The translations under genes and the position numbers were made by a program. From positions 1-31,399 of IMG/VR virus record IMGVR_UViG_3300033571_010336: DNA of 31,399 bases; one strand, 5' to 3'. Below are positions 12,895 through 21,295 of this stretch, one piece after another. This DNA is from a virus. The notes under the pieces are model-generated. The model was given only the letters and a program-made list of their open reading frames with translations. It searched no databases and was not told the origin of the DNA. Position 1 is the first letter of the stretch. Each line of letters begins with the position of its first letter.

Positions 12895-12950
12895 CGGGCT
12901 TTCGCCCTATCCAACCAGCGTCCCCACAAAAGGACATTTAACCGCCGGGA

Positions 12951-13397
12951 CTAATCCGATCGGCGAACGCCGAAGGCCCGGAGGATCGCGGCCCCGAGGA
13001 CTAGAATCCCGACGGCGAGGGCGACCAAGCTCGAAAGAGTAAAGACCCGCAAGTTTTGTTGGCAACGGTCGTCGCAAATCGAGGCCGCGTCGACGGCGGC
13101 GAGTAGGTCCGCGTTTGCCTTTTCGAGTTCCTTATCGTCGGACGCAATCGCGCCTTTCGAGTTAACGACGACCGCGGCCCAATTCTTTTTTACGAAGGCC
13201 GACCCCATTCGTTCAACCGACGAATGGACCTCGGAATGAAAGTGGACCAGGTCCGCGTTGACCAGGAGGCCGACGGCGGACTGATACGCGAGGAGGATCG
13301 CGAGGGCGATGATCGCGACCTTAGCGTTTCCGCTTTCGTTTGAGGGCGGGTCGGGCCGTTTGCTTTCGCTTCGGTTCTTTTGCGGGTTGGTTTTCAT
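12951..13397 (-). CDS. Two-span membrane protein of the lysis cassette
   Basis: The 148-residue protein has a polar basic start, a membrane segment at about 26-46 (VAIIALAILLAYQSAVGLLV), an extracytoplasmic region of 70 residues with Cys108 and Cys112, and a second segment at 119-141 (LSSLVALAVGILVLGAAILR). It is the last late gene and overlaps the holin-like gene by 77 bases, an arrangement common in lysis genes. A holin, antiholin or spanin-associated role is possible. No other start codon is available that would avoid the overlap. Confidence 0.65.
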   Translation of the reverse strand: MKTNPQKNRSESKRPDPPSNESGNAKVAIIALAILLAYQSAVGLLVNADLVHFHSEVHSSVERMGSAFVKKNWAAVVVNSKGAIASDDKELEKANADLLAAVDAASICDDRCQQNLRVFTLSSLVALAVGILVLGAAILRAFGVRRSD

Positions 13398-13716
13398 CGG
13401 AAGGAAGTTTGCCGGATTTCCATTTGCGGATTACGAGGTCGACGGCCTCCGCCGCCGCGATCCCGACCGTCGATTGTATCAAGGCTTTTTTAAGTCCGCT
13501 AATCTCGGATTCGTATAAGGCAAAATAGGTAAGCGCGCCGACAATACACCCGGCGAGGATTCGCTTAATCCAAGTCCCGATTGAAGGGGAGTTCTTGGAA
13601 AGGAGAAGTCGCGCCAACGCACCGCCGCCGCCGAGACTAAAAACAGTAGGCCAGACTCGGCGAAAGTCGTCGGTCGCCTTGGCAAGGGAGTCGGTTTCAT
13701 TCTGAGGGCTGGACAT
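13321..13716 (-). CDS. Holin, LydA-like
   Basis: Holins open the inner membrane at the end of infection. The 131-residue protein has three hydrophobic stretches: about 21-39 with SLGGGGALARLLL, 50-67 with WIKRILAGCIVGALTYFAL, and 74-96 with LKKALIQSTVGIAAAEAVDL, then a highly basic tail ending ALKRKRKR. The pattern of a Gly-rich first span and the GIAAAEAVDLV segment fits LydA/holin-3 type proteins. It overlaps genes on both sides (20 and 77 bases). The call rests on topology and on similarity of pattern. Confidence 0.72.
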   Translation of the reverse strand: MSSPQNETDSLAKATDDFRRVWPTVFSLGGGGALARLLLSKNSPSIGTWIKRILAGCIVGALTYFALYESEISGLKKALIQSTVGIAAAEAVDLVIRKWKSGKLPSDENQPAKEPKRKQTARPALKRKRKR

Positions 13717-14569
13717 TTTCGGAAGGATTAGGAGCCGGGACCGGAACCGCGGCGGGTTCGGGGTTCGGCTTGGCTAGGTAACGGCGGGCGAGGATCGCGC
13801 ATCCGACAAGCGCAAGCGCGCCGACGCAACTTCCGGCGACCCAGGGGAACCAGGTCGAGTTTAGAACCTTATCGAGGAGGCCGGGGACCGCGGCGGAGAC
13901 GATTCCTCCGAGGATCATAAACCCCCCGGCAATCCGACCCCCTGGAATGAAGCCGCCAAAGGCGAGGAGGAGAGTCCCGAGGGCGACGAGTCCCGCGCCC
14001 AGGGCGGCGAATAGGTAATTACGGCGCGCCTCGTCCGCCTTAGCCGCGTCGGACTTAGCGGCGGCGACCGTCCGTTCGGCCTCGGCCTTAACTTCCGCGA
14101 GTTGCCTAGCCGACTCCGTCTTAATCGCCGCGATCTTCGCGGAGTTGTCGGCCTTCTCCGCCTCGAACTTCGACCAGAGTTCCTCTCGTTCCTTCGCTAG
14201 CTTGTCGGCGAAGGCGAGGAGGAGCGCGTCGGCCTTAGACAAGTCCGCCCCGGCGAGTCGTTCCTTAACCCGGGCCAAGGCCTCCGCGGTATCCGCCGCG
14301 GTCGGGCGGGAAAGGAAAGCCTCCGCGACCCGCAACTCCGCCGAGGCCGCGGCCTTCGCGGGGGACTCCCCGACCTGGGCGACGGCGACCTTAGCCGCGC
14401 CGAGGGCGGCTCCGGCCTTAGACTCCGCCGCGTCGCTTGCGTCCGCGTATTTGTCCGCCGCGGTATTCGTCCCGGTCCCCCCGGTCGTCGGCTCCGGCAA
14501 GGGAGGTTGTCCGCCTGGGCAACCGACCAAGCAAAGCGCGACGAGGGCGAGGAGGCCGCGCGCGCTCAT
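13697..14569 (-). CDS. Lipoprotein with coiled coil and three membrane spans (spanin-like, possible holin fusion)
   Basis: The N-terminus is a lipoprotein signal with a perfect lipobox L14-V15-G16-C17. A long Ala/Glu/Lys-rich region (about 40-182) would form a coiled coil in the periplasm. Three hydrophobic spans follow at about 185-206, 212-232 and 240-262, and the Pro-rich tail ends the 290 residues. Unimolecular spanins such as T1 gp11 have an outer-membrane lipid anchor and one C-terminal inner-membrane span; this protein has the same order but with three spans, like a holin joined to a spanin. It starts within the stop of the preceding small gene and overlaps the holin gene. The topology is predicted by eye. 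Confidence 0.65.
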   Translation of the reverse strand: MSARGLLALVALCLVGCPGGQPPLPEPTTGGTGTNTAADKYADASDAAESKAGAALGAAKVAVAQVGESPAKAAASAELRVAEAFLSRPTAADTAEALARVKERLAGADLSKADALLLAFADKLAKEREELWSKFEAEKADNSAKIAAIKTESARQLAEVKAEAERTVAAAKSDAAKADEARRNYLFAALGAGLVALGTLLLAFGGFIPGGRIAGGFMILGGIVSAAVPGLLDKVLNSTWFPWVAGSCVGALALVGCAILARRYLAKPNPEPAAVPVPAPNPSENVQPSE

Positions 14570-14706
14570 TTGCGGACGCGGTCCGCGATCTTCTCGGCCT
14601 CGGCCTTAGCCAGGTCGGAAAGCGCGTCGGCCTTAGCCTTATTGTTTTTGAAAACGAAAATCCCGGTCACAAAACCGAGGACAAGTCCGGCGAGAAAAAG
14701 AAACAT
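14566..14706 (-). CDS. 46-residue membrane-anchored helical protein
   Basis: The product starts MFLFLAGLVLGFVTGIFVFK, a single hydrophobic span, followed by a charged helix (NNKAKADALSDLAKAEAEK). The layout is that of a very small inner-membrane protein with an amphipathic tail, as in truncated spanins or holin partners. It overlaps the next gene by four bases (ATGA). Its leader holds four AACCT repeats (CAACCTAACCTCCTCCT-ATG), a pattern shared with several late genes. The gene is short, but its position and coupling make it likely to be real. Confidence 0.6.
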   Translation of the reverse strand: MFLFLAGLVLGFVTGIFVFKNNKAKADALSDLAKAEAEKIADRVRK

Positions 14707-14734
14707 AGGAGGAGGTTAGGTTGATAGGTTGAGG

Positions 14735-17227
14735 TTAGAAACAAGTTAGGACTCGGGAGGAAAAGAAAACGACCGCCTGGTTAGGGTTCGAACCGTTACA
14801 TTCAATTTCCTCTCGGATCGTTTGACCGGACCCGCCGCCGACCCCGCCGGAGTATCCGGTCGGAGCCGTGACAGAGTGAACCTCGGTTCCGTCGATAAAG
14901 AGCTTTAAGGTTCCGGCGGCAGGGTCGAGGACAAGTTCCCAGGTAAAGGCGAGTTTAGCCGACGAGTCGAATAGGGTCGGGAACGCGTAATGAGTAGCCG
15001 AGGCCGACTCGACGATTCCGCCCATCGGGTTTCCGGTAACGATATTGATTGGACCGCCCGAGTAGGACCAACCCCAGGAGAACCCGATTAGGTTTTGATT
15101 CGAAACAATCGTCGAACCCGTCGTCGTCGCCTGGGAAGGTTCGAGGCCGAGAAGAAATCGGAAGGTCGTCCCTTGAACATAGCCGGACGCGAGGTTCGGG
15201 GTCGCGCATTTGCCGGAAACGCGGAGAGCGTTATTGAAGTTGAACGAGCCGCGGACCTGGGAAAACACCGGGTCGACCGTCGTATAGGCGAAAGCGTGTC
15301 CGTTCGTCGAGGAGTTCGGACCTTCGAGGCTCCTAACCGCGGGGCTAACCGTAACCAAGGAACCCGCCCCGGAGTGATGCGCGGTCCAGAAATCGGGACA
15401 TTCAAGGCGAACGATATTCGGGTCGAGGAGGTTAGTCGCGACGATTCCGAGGTTAGCGCGGGCGACGGCGGGATCGGTAAGCGCGGAGAGGTTCGACCCG
15501 ATCGCGTCGGAGCCGAGGCCGAGGTTTGTCCGGGCCGTCGGCGCGTCGGCGAGGTCGGAAAGGTTGTTCGCAACCGCGGCGAAGTCGGAGGCCGCGGAGG
15601 TTGCGGCGGTCCCGAGGCCTAGGTTCGTCCGGGCCGTCGCCGGGGAGGTAAGCTCCGAGAGGTTGTTCGCGGCCTGGACAAAGTCCCCGACCGCGTAGGT
15701 CGCGACCGTCCCGAGGCCTAGGTTCGTCCGGGCCGTCGCCGCGTCCGCAAGGTCCGAGAGGTTGTTCGCGGTCAAGGCGAAGTCCGCCGCGTTAGCCGTT
15801 GCCGCCGTCCCGAGGCCTAGGTTCGTCCGGGCCGTCGATACCGAGGCGAGGTCCGAGAGGTTGTTAGCCGCGGCGAGGAAGATTGCCGCGCCGCCCGAGA
15901 CGGTAAGGAAAGGGTTAGCCGCCGAAGGGGACGCGCCGCCGAGGATCGCGAGACGCGCGTTCGCCGGAATGGTCAACCCGGCGGAGGCAAGGTCGGCGAG
16001 GGTCGCGAAGGGGTTAGCCGCCGAAGGGGAACTCGCGGCTTGGATTGCGTCGAGTTCGGTCGCCGTCGGAGCTTCGGCCTTGGTCGCGTAAATCCCCGCG
16101 GCCTCGTCCGCGCCGAGGCAAATATCCCCTTCGAGGGGAACGCAAGTCGCCCCTTCGATAATATCCTCGACGAGGGAAGCGTCGGTTTGGAGGACCGTCC
16201 GGGCCGCGCCCCCCGCCGCGCTAACCTGGACTTCGAGGACTAGTTCGACCTGGTCCGCGCCGTCTAGGGTCGTCTCGGCCTCGACCGTCGCGAGGCTTAG
16301 GGTTCCGCGGAGGCCGACCGAGGAATCGAGGCCGGAGCCGTCGACCGCCCAACCGTCGACCGGAGAACCCGCCTCCGGGGGAACCGTCGTCGTAATATCG
16401 AAAACCCCCGAACCGATTTGCCGGACGAGAACCGCGCCGTCGCCGGAGAACTCCGCCCAGGCCTTAACCGCGTTAGCGAGTTCGGAGGCCGTAAGGTTAT
16501 AGGCGAGGAGGGGGGCCGAGTAGACGGTCGAGGGTCCGGCCTTGGTAAAGCCGAGATTGAAGGAGCCGCCGACCGCGTCCGCGATCGTAAGGCGAACGGT
16601 CGAGTTCGTTCCGTCCCAGGTCCGGACATTCGAGAGAGTAGCCGAGGCCGTCGGCAAGGCCGACCAGGAGTTGACCAAGGCAACCGGGTTAGCCCGAAGC
16701 CGGACGACTTGGACCGAGGGAGCCGAGACGGTCCCGACCGTCGACTCGACGACGATAGCCGAGGACCGGGGAACTAGCGCGTCGGTCGTAACGGTGAAGG
16801 CCGAACGAACCCCGGCGGAGTTGAAGGCGATTCGGTAGCCTTCGCCGACCTGGGCAACCGCAACTCCCCCCGCCGAAACGACGGAGGCAAGCGCGTTAAG
16901 GGCCGTCGAAACGGAGGAGGCCGAAGCATTGAAGGCGAGGGAGGAGGTCGAGTTAGCGCCGTAGGTGATCGAGAAAGTCCCCGAGGTCGGGACCGTTTCC
17001 AGCGCGCCGAGGGCAAGGGTCGTCGACGACGACGCGCCCGCTAGCTCGTCGGTCGAAATCTCAACCGCGGGAAAGTTATTGTCCCCGGTCAACTCGACGA
17101 GGTGAAGGTCGACGGTTAGGGTATCGCCCAGGGTGAACCGCGGACGCGACCCGCTAGGGTTCGCATTAACTCCGGTAAGGGTTTGGTTCCCGGCGAAGTC
17201 GATAAAGAGTTTAAGGTCGGAGGACAT
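14735..17227 (-). CDS. Tail fibre with fibre repeats and lectin-like C-terminus
   Basis: This 830-residue protein shares its N-terminal 330 residues with the next fibre (LFID, GVNAN, ALVPRS, VRLTIADA, DGSGLDS all line up), so this part probably attaches to the tail. Residues about 450-600 contain 33-residue repeats of the form NNLSDLADAATARTNLGLG; the DNA repeats have an exact 99-bp period at 15609, 15708 and 15807. The last 220 residues include WTAHHSGAGS, FRFLLGLEPSQ and LKLFIDGTEVHSV, which resemble a concanavalin-type jelly roll and would bind the host. It is the last structural gene before lysis. Confidence 0.8.
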   Translation of the reverse strand: MSSDLKLFIDFAGNQTLTGVNANPSGSRPRFTLGDTLTVDLHLVELTGDNNFPAVEISTDELAGASSSTTLALGALETVPTSGTFSITYGANSTSSLAFNASASSVSTALNALASVVSAGGVAVAQVGEGYRIAFNSAGVRSAFTVTTDALVPRSSAIVVESTVGTVSAPSVQVVRLRANPVALVNSWSALPTASATLSNVRTWDGTNSTVRLTIADAVGGSFNLGFTKAGPSTVYSAPLLAYNLTASELANAVKAWAEFSGDGAVLVRQIGSGVFDITTTVPPEAGSPVDGWAVDGSGLDSSVGLRGTLSLATVEAETTLDGADQVELVLEVQVSAAGGAARTVLQTDASLVEDIIEGATCVPLEGDICLGADEAAGIYATKAEAPTATELDAIQAASSPSAANPFATLADLASAGLTIPANARLAILGGASPSAANPFLTVSGGAAIFLAAANNLSDLASVSTARTNLGLGTAATANAADFALTANNLSDLADAATARTNLGLGTVATYAVGDFVQAANNLSELTSPATARTNLGLGTAATSAASDFAAVANNLSDLADAPTARTNLGLGSDAIGSNLSALTDPAVARANLGIVATNLLDPNIVRLECPDFWTAHHSGAGSLVTVSPAVRSLEGPNSSTNGHAFAYTTVDPVFSQVRGSFNFNNALRVSGKCATPNLASGYVQGTTFRFLLGLEPSQATTTGSTIVSNQNLIGFSWGWSYSGGPINIVTGNPMGGIVESASATHYAFPTLFDSSAKLAFTWELVLDPAAGTLKLFIDGTEVHSVTAPTGYSGGVGGGSGQTIREEIECNGSNPNQAVVFFSSRVLTCF

Positions 17228-17246
17228 TTTAAAGAGAGGTTAGGTT

Positions 17247-19691
17247 TTACCAGGCGACGACGATAACCATTCCGTCGCCTCCGCGACCGCCCGCGCCGGA
17301 AGCGAATCCGTTATCCGAGGCCGACCCGCCGCCGCCGCCTCCCCCAGGTTGCGCGCCCGCGGCCCCGGCTTGTCCGGCAAGGTTGGTCGTATATCCGCCG
17401 CCGCCGCCGCCGCCGCCCCCGAAAAGGGTCGAGGTTCCGGTCGGGCCGCTAGTCGGAGCAAGGCCGGGGTTATTGCCGCCGATTCCGGTAGTGACGAGAA
17501 CATCCCAACCCGAGAGGAGATTAGCTGAGGCCGCGCCGCGAATTGCTCCGTTTCCTCCGGTCGTCGAGGTGACAACCGAGGCGGAGTTCCCCGCGCCGCC
17601 TCCGCCTGGGCAGGGGATCCAATGCGCCGCCGGAGTGATCGTCCCGCCGGAGCCGCCGTTCGTCGTGTTCCCGGTTCCCGCCGAAACCCCGGTGACATAG
17701 GCGAACCCCCAACAGCTCGACCGTTGCGCCCCCGCGCTTACTAGGGAAGTCGAGCCGCCTTGACCCGGCGCGCCTTGGTAAGCGATAAGGTTTCCGAACT
17801 TCGCGGCGGCTCCGGCGGTTCCGATACTTCCGTTAGTATTGTCGAGGGTTTGCGCCGCGCCGCCATTTCCGCCCGCGGGAACGATGATCGTAACCGGGGA
17901 GGTTATCGCGGTCGCGAGCATTTCTTGAAAACAGAAAGCCGCGCCGCCGCCTCCGGCCCCGCCGGAGCGCGCGGTCGTAGTTGCGCCGCGACGACCCGAA
18001 CCCCCGCCGCCGCCTGATGCCCAAAGCCAAACCTTAACATATTTCGCCCCCGCGGGGACGGTGTAGGAGTAGCTTCCCGGGGTAGTGTATGCGTTAACCG
18101 TAACGGTCGCGCCGCCCGAGGTAGGGGTTTGAAAGGCGACCGCGTAATCCCCCGCCCCGGTCTTAGTGAGAACTTGACCGACGGTTCCCCCGGTGGGAAT
18201 TCCCGCCGCCGCCGCCGCGAAGTCCGCGACCGCTTGCGTCGCCGCGGTCCCCAGGCCGAGGTTCGTCCGGGCCGTCGCGGTATTCGCGAGGCCGGAGAGG
18301 TTGTCCGCCTTGGCTAGGTAGTCGGTCGAGGAAGCCGTCGCCATTGACCCGAGGCCGAGGTTTGACCGGGCGGACGACGGAGAGGCTAGGCCGGAGAGGT
18401 TCCCCGCCTTAGAAAGGAAATCCGACGCGGTTTCGACCGCCATAGAACCGAGGCCTAGGTTCGCCCGCGCCGTCGAGGGGGAATCAATGTCGGAAAGGTT
18501 AAGGGACTTCGAGAGGAACAACCCCGCCCCGGTTAGGGCGGTTAGGTAGTTAGCCGCGGCGAAGGCCTGGGTTACATACAGCGAAGCCGCCTCGGTCGTC
18601 CCGAGGGGGGTATCGAGGAGGACCGGACCGAGGGGGCCGTTATCGACCAGGTCCGCGGCTAGATCGGCGCGGCCTTGGTAGGCGGTGAAATACCGACCGC
18701 CGCCGACGGCCTCGACCTCGACCGTAACCTCGACCGAGTCCCCGCCGTCGAGGAGGGTTTCGGCTTCGACGGTGTTAAAGTCCAGGTCGCCGACCAAGCC
18801 GACGAACGAATCAAGGCCGGAGCCGTCGACCGTCCAACCCTCGGAGCCGACCCCGAAGGGTTCGACCGGGGTTGAAATGTCATAAACCCCGACCCCGATT
18901 TGCCGGACCGAGAGGGTTCCGCCCAGGGTCGAAACCTCCGGGTTGAGCAAACCCGCAAGGGTCGTCCCCGAGGAGTCCGCGGGAATGAGGTTAAAGGGAT
19001 AGTCCGTCCCCGCGTCGGATTTAAAATTGAGGTTGAACGACCCGCCGCGCGCGTCCGCGATCGTAAGGCGGACCGTCGAGCTTGTTCCGTTCCAGGCCGC
19101 GACGGTCGAGAGGCTAGCCGAGGCCGAGGGAACGGCGGTCCAAGTCGTCGAGAGGGCGACCGGGACTTGCCGGAGGCGGAACAAACGGACCGGACCCCCG
19201 ACCGTAGGGGTCGAGGTTACAACCGTCGACCGCGGGACCAAGGCCGACGCGTCGAAAGTCGGCTCCGCGGGGGGAGCCGCGAGGAACTCGACTCGGTAGA
19301 ACTCGCCGACGGACGAGACGGAAACCCCGCCGATCGCGGAAACCGAGGGGAGGTCGTTAAGCGCGGCCTCGACCTGGGCGGCGGTCGCCGTCGCGGAGAT
19401 CGGGTCGGAAAGGTCGCCGTCGAACTCGACCTTAAAAGTCCCGGTCGTCGGCTCCGTTTCGAGGGGGCCGACCGCAAGGGAAACCGAGGTCGCCGCGTCC
19501 ATCCAATCCGCGAAGGAAACCGCCTCCGCGGGAAAGGCCGTGTCCCCGGTCAACCGGACTAGGTGCAACTCGACGCGCGCGGTATCCCCCGCGTAGAACC
19601 GGAGCCGTTCCCCGGTCGCGTTCGCGTTGACCCCGGACAATAGGCGGTTGTTAGCCGGGTCGATGAATAGGCGGTGAGTAGGGCGGGCCAT
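17247..19691 (-). CDS. Tail fibre with glycine-rich adhesin tip
   Basis: This 814-residue protein starts with the same 330-residue attachment region as the neighbouring fibre, followed by three to four 33-residue NLSxLxxxxTARxNLGLG repeats (about 395-500). The C-terminal 280 residues begin YTVPAGAKYVKVWLWASGGG and contain many glycine runs, ending GGDGMVIVVAW. Gly-rich tips of this kind are known in phage adhesins (for example S16 gp38) and in tail fibre proteins with a polyglycine sandwich; they determine receptor choice. The start is preceded by CTTAGCGGTTAAACG-ATG, and a 15-base segment of that leader recurs before the tube candidate gene. Confidence 0.82.
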   Translation of the reverse strand: MARPTHRLFIDPANNRLLSGVNANATGERLRFYAGDTARVELHLVRLTGDTAFPAEAVSFADWMDAATSVSLAVGPLETEPTTGTFKVEFDGDLSDPISATATAAQVEAALNDLPSVSAIGGVSVSSVGEFYRVEFLAAPPAEPTFDASALVPRSTVVTSTPTVGGPVRLFRLRQVPVALSTTWTAVPSASASLSTVAAWNGTSSTVRLTIADARGGSFNLNFKSDAGTDYPFNLIPADSSGTTLAGLLNPEVSTLGGTLSVRQIGVGVYDISTPVEPFGVGSEGWTVDGSGLDSFVGLVGDLDFNTVEAETLLDGGDSVEVTVEVEAVGGGRYFTAYQGRADLAADLVDNGPLGPVLLDTPLGTTEAASLYVTQAFAAANYLTALTGAGLFLSKSLNLSDIDSPSTARANLGLGSMAVETASDFLSKAGNLSGLASPSSARSNLGLGSMATASSTDYLAKADNLSGLANTATARTNLGLGTAATQAVADFAAAAAGIPTGGTVGQVLTKTGAGDYAVAFQTPTSGGATVTVNAYTTPGSYSYTVPAGAKYVKVWLWASGGGGGSGRRGATTTARSGGAGGGGAAFCFQEMLATAITSPVTIIVPAGGNGGAAQTLDNTNGSIGTAGAAAKFGNLIAYQGAPGQGGSTSLVSAGAQRSSCWGFAYVTGVSAGTGNTTNGGSGGTITPAAHWIPCPGGGGAGNSASVVTSTTGGNGAIRGAASANLLSGWDVLVTTGIGGNNPGLAPTSGPTGTSTLFGGGGGGGGGYTTNLAGQAGAAGAQPGGGGGGGSASDNGFASGAGGRGGDGMVIVVAW

Positions 19692-19696
19692 CGTTT

Positions 19697-19711
19697 AACC
19701 GCTAAGATTTA
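19697..19711 (-). repeat. 15-base leader element before tail fibre 1
   Basis: The coding strand reads TAAATCTTAGCGGTT just before the start at 19691. The same 15 bases occur before the gene starting at 24439. It overlaps the stop codon of the upstream gene. Confidence 0.5.
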
Positions 19712-21295
19712 GGGGGCGACCCATTCGACGACCGTTGCCGTATCAGTCGAGCCGTCTTTCGTATAGCCGGACCAAGTCCCTTCCCAATCCTCTTGTTCCG
19801 TCTGATACCCGATAACCGGGGTGTAGGTCGAGGAGACTTGCCGAACGCCCCCATTAAAGAGATCGTCCGAAAGCGTAACCGGGCCGTAAAGCTTTTGATC
19901 GACGACCCATTTAGAACCGTCGTGAGATACCGTCGCGATTCGGTAGCGTTGGCAATTATAGTTCCCCAGCGCCTTAAACAAAAAGTTATAGGGCGGGTCG
20001 TTATTAACCAAACTATCGAAAACCCGACCTTGGTATCCGTCGCGGAAAGGCCGTGTTTTAGCGTGAGCGTCGGAACCGTCGGCGATAACCGCGACCGCGA
20101 CCGAACCATTAATCCCGCCGAACTCAAAAGAACCGGGAGCCTCTTGGTTCCCGATAATATAAACTCCGTAGGTTTCCGCCTGGTCGAGGCCGATTGTCCC
20201 GCCGTTATTCATCCAAGGCGAATCCGCGTCCGACCCGGCGTTAAGGCTTCCCGAGGGATAAACCCAAACCCGGCGCGCTTCTCCTTGGACCGGGTAAGGG
20301 AAATGTTCGTAAGCGGCGAACCGCGAGACGGTCCAGAGAATCGTTCCCTTGGCAATCCGGAGGAGGTCGTCGTTAACCTCGACTTGGAATTGCTGAACCT
20401 CGGTCGGGGTTCCTACCCCTAGGAAATCGAGGGAGTTCTTAGGCCAGAAAACATCCGACCGGAGGAGTTGTTCGACCTCGGCCCCGATCTTATTCTCCTC
20501 CCCTTCGGCGGCTTCGTGGACAATCTTAACAACCGCGATAGGGATTCGGTAAATCGCGCCGTCGGCGACGAGCTTCCCGCCGGACTTAATCCAAGATTCC
20601 ATTTCCCCGCGGGCGACAAAGTCGGCGCGGGTTTCCCAATCAATCGCCCAGGTATCGAAGGGGGCGACGGCCCGACCGCTTTCGTCGGAGATCGGCGCGC
20701 GATTATACCGGAGAACGAAATAATAAGTCCCCGGGGTGTCGGGAATATAAAAGCGGGATTGGTTCCGGTTATCGAGTAGGGTATCGCTAACGAGTTCGAA
20801 ACTAGTCCCACCGATATATTTCGCGTCCTTAATCGCGTCGACGACCTCCGGCCTAGCGAACTCCGGGCGGTTGTAGTAATTGCCGAGAGTGTCCGTCGTC
20901 GATGTCCAAGAACCTTCCCCGGCCCCGGCAAGTTCCTCCGCCTGGGAGGACATTCCGACGGACGCGCCATAAACGAATCCCTCGTTAACGAAGAACTCCC
21001 ATTTGCCGACGAACTCCGACGCGGCCTCGGGGTCGTCGCGCTTCTTAGTCCCCTCGGGAACCTTGCCCAGGCTGACAACTTGGAAAGGGTGCGTTACCTC
21101 CGGGTTAACTCCGAGGGGTTCGACGACCGCGCCGCCCGCGGTCCGCGCGATCCGGACTCCGGCGGCGGTTACAAGCTGAGAGGCCGCGACCATTTGCGCG
21201 AGGAAGTTAAACCCCTTCGCGCTAACCTTGCCCCCAGGGACAAGCCGAGGAACCCCGAGGCCGTTAGGCGCGGACTTGAAAGGCGAGGGTTTCAT
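19709..21295 (-). CDS. Tail tip/baseplate structural protein candidate
   Basis: The 528-residue product has no motif I can name. It is rich in aromatic and beta-strand segments (GTYYFVLRYNR, VGKWEFFVNEGFVYGASVG, KGTILWTVSRFAAYEHF, ETYGVYIIGNQEAPGSFEF), consistent with a tail-tip or fibre-base protein. It starts on the stop of the preceding tail gene (TAATG) and directly precedes two tail fibres that share an attachment domain, so it may form their docking site. The N-terminal Met at 21295 was chosen for this coupling rather than an upstream start. Function is from position only. Confidence 0.62.
   Translation of the reverse strand: MKPSPFKSAPNGLGVPRLVPGGKVSAKGFNFLAQMVAASQLVTAAGVRIARTAGGAVVEPLGVNPEVTHPFQVVSLGKVPEGTKKRDDPEAASEFVGKWEFFVNEGFVYGASVGMSSQAEELAGAGEGSWTSTTDTLGNYYNRPEFARPEVVDAIKDAKYIGGTSFELVSDTLLDNRNQSRFYIPDTPGTYYFVLRYNRAPISDESGRAVAPFDTWAIDWETRADFVARGEMESWIKSGGKLVADGAIYRIPIAVVKIVHEAAEGEENKIGAEVEQLLRSDVFWPKNSLDFLGVGTPTEVQQFQVEVNDDLLRIAKGTILWTVSRFAAYEHFPYPVQGEARRVWVYPSGSLNAGSDADSPWMNNGGTIGLDQAETYGVYIIGNQEAPGSFEFGGINGSVAVAVIADGSDAHAKTRPFRDGYQGRVFDSLVNNDPPYNFLFKALGNYNCQRYRIATVSHDGSKWVVDQKLYGPVTLSDDLFNGGVRQVSSTYTPVIGYQTEQEDWEGTWSGYTKDGSTDTATVVEWVAP

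Larger units (their letters stand above)
12655..12950. promoter_or_regulatory. Control region between late and early genes, with several hairpins
   Basis: This is the longest non-coding stretch. Read on the minus strand it holds, in order: a GGGC-GAAA-GCCC hairpin (12896-12907), a perfect 10-bp hairpin (12871-12894), a GGGGG/CCCCC hairpin (12797-12809), a 7-bp inverted repeat TTACCCC/GGGGTAA (12761-12781), two direct AAGCCTTA-type repeats (12746-12762) in the only A/T-rich part, then the leader of the first early gene. It probably ends late transcription and starts early transcription, but no convincing -35/-10 pair was found. Two short frames exist: 25 codons on the plus strand (12864-12941, preceded by CCCCCTACAA-ATG) and 56 codons on the minus strand (12767-12937, preceded by GCGGTTAA-ATG). 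Both overlap the hairpins, and their status is unknown. Confidence 0.6.

Noticed and set aside
15609-15906. 99-bp periodic repeats as a CRISPR array
   Set aside because: The period is 33 codons and the units encode tail fibre repeats (NLSDL...TARTNLGLG); spacers are not unique in the CRISPR sense.
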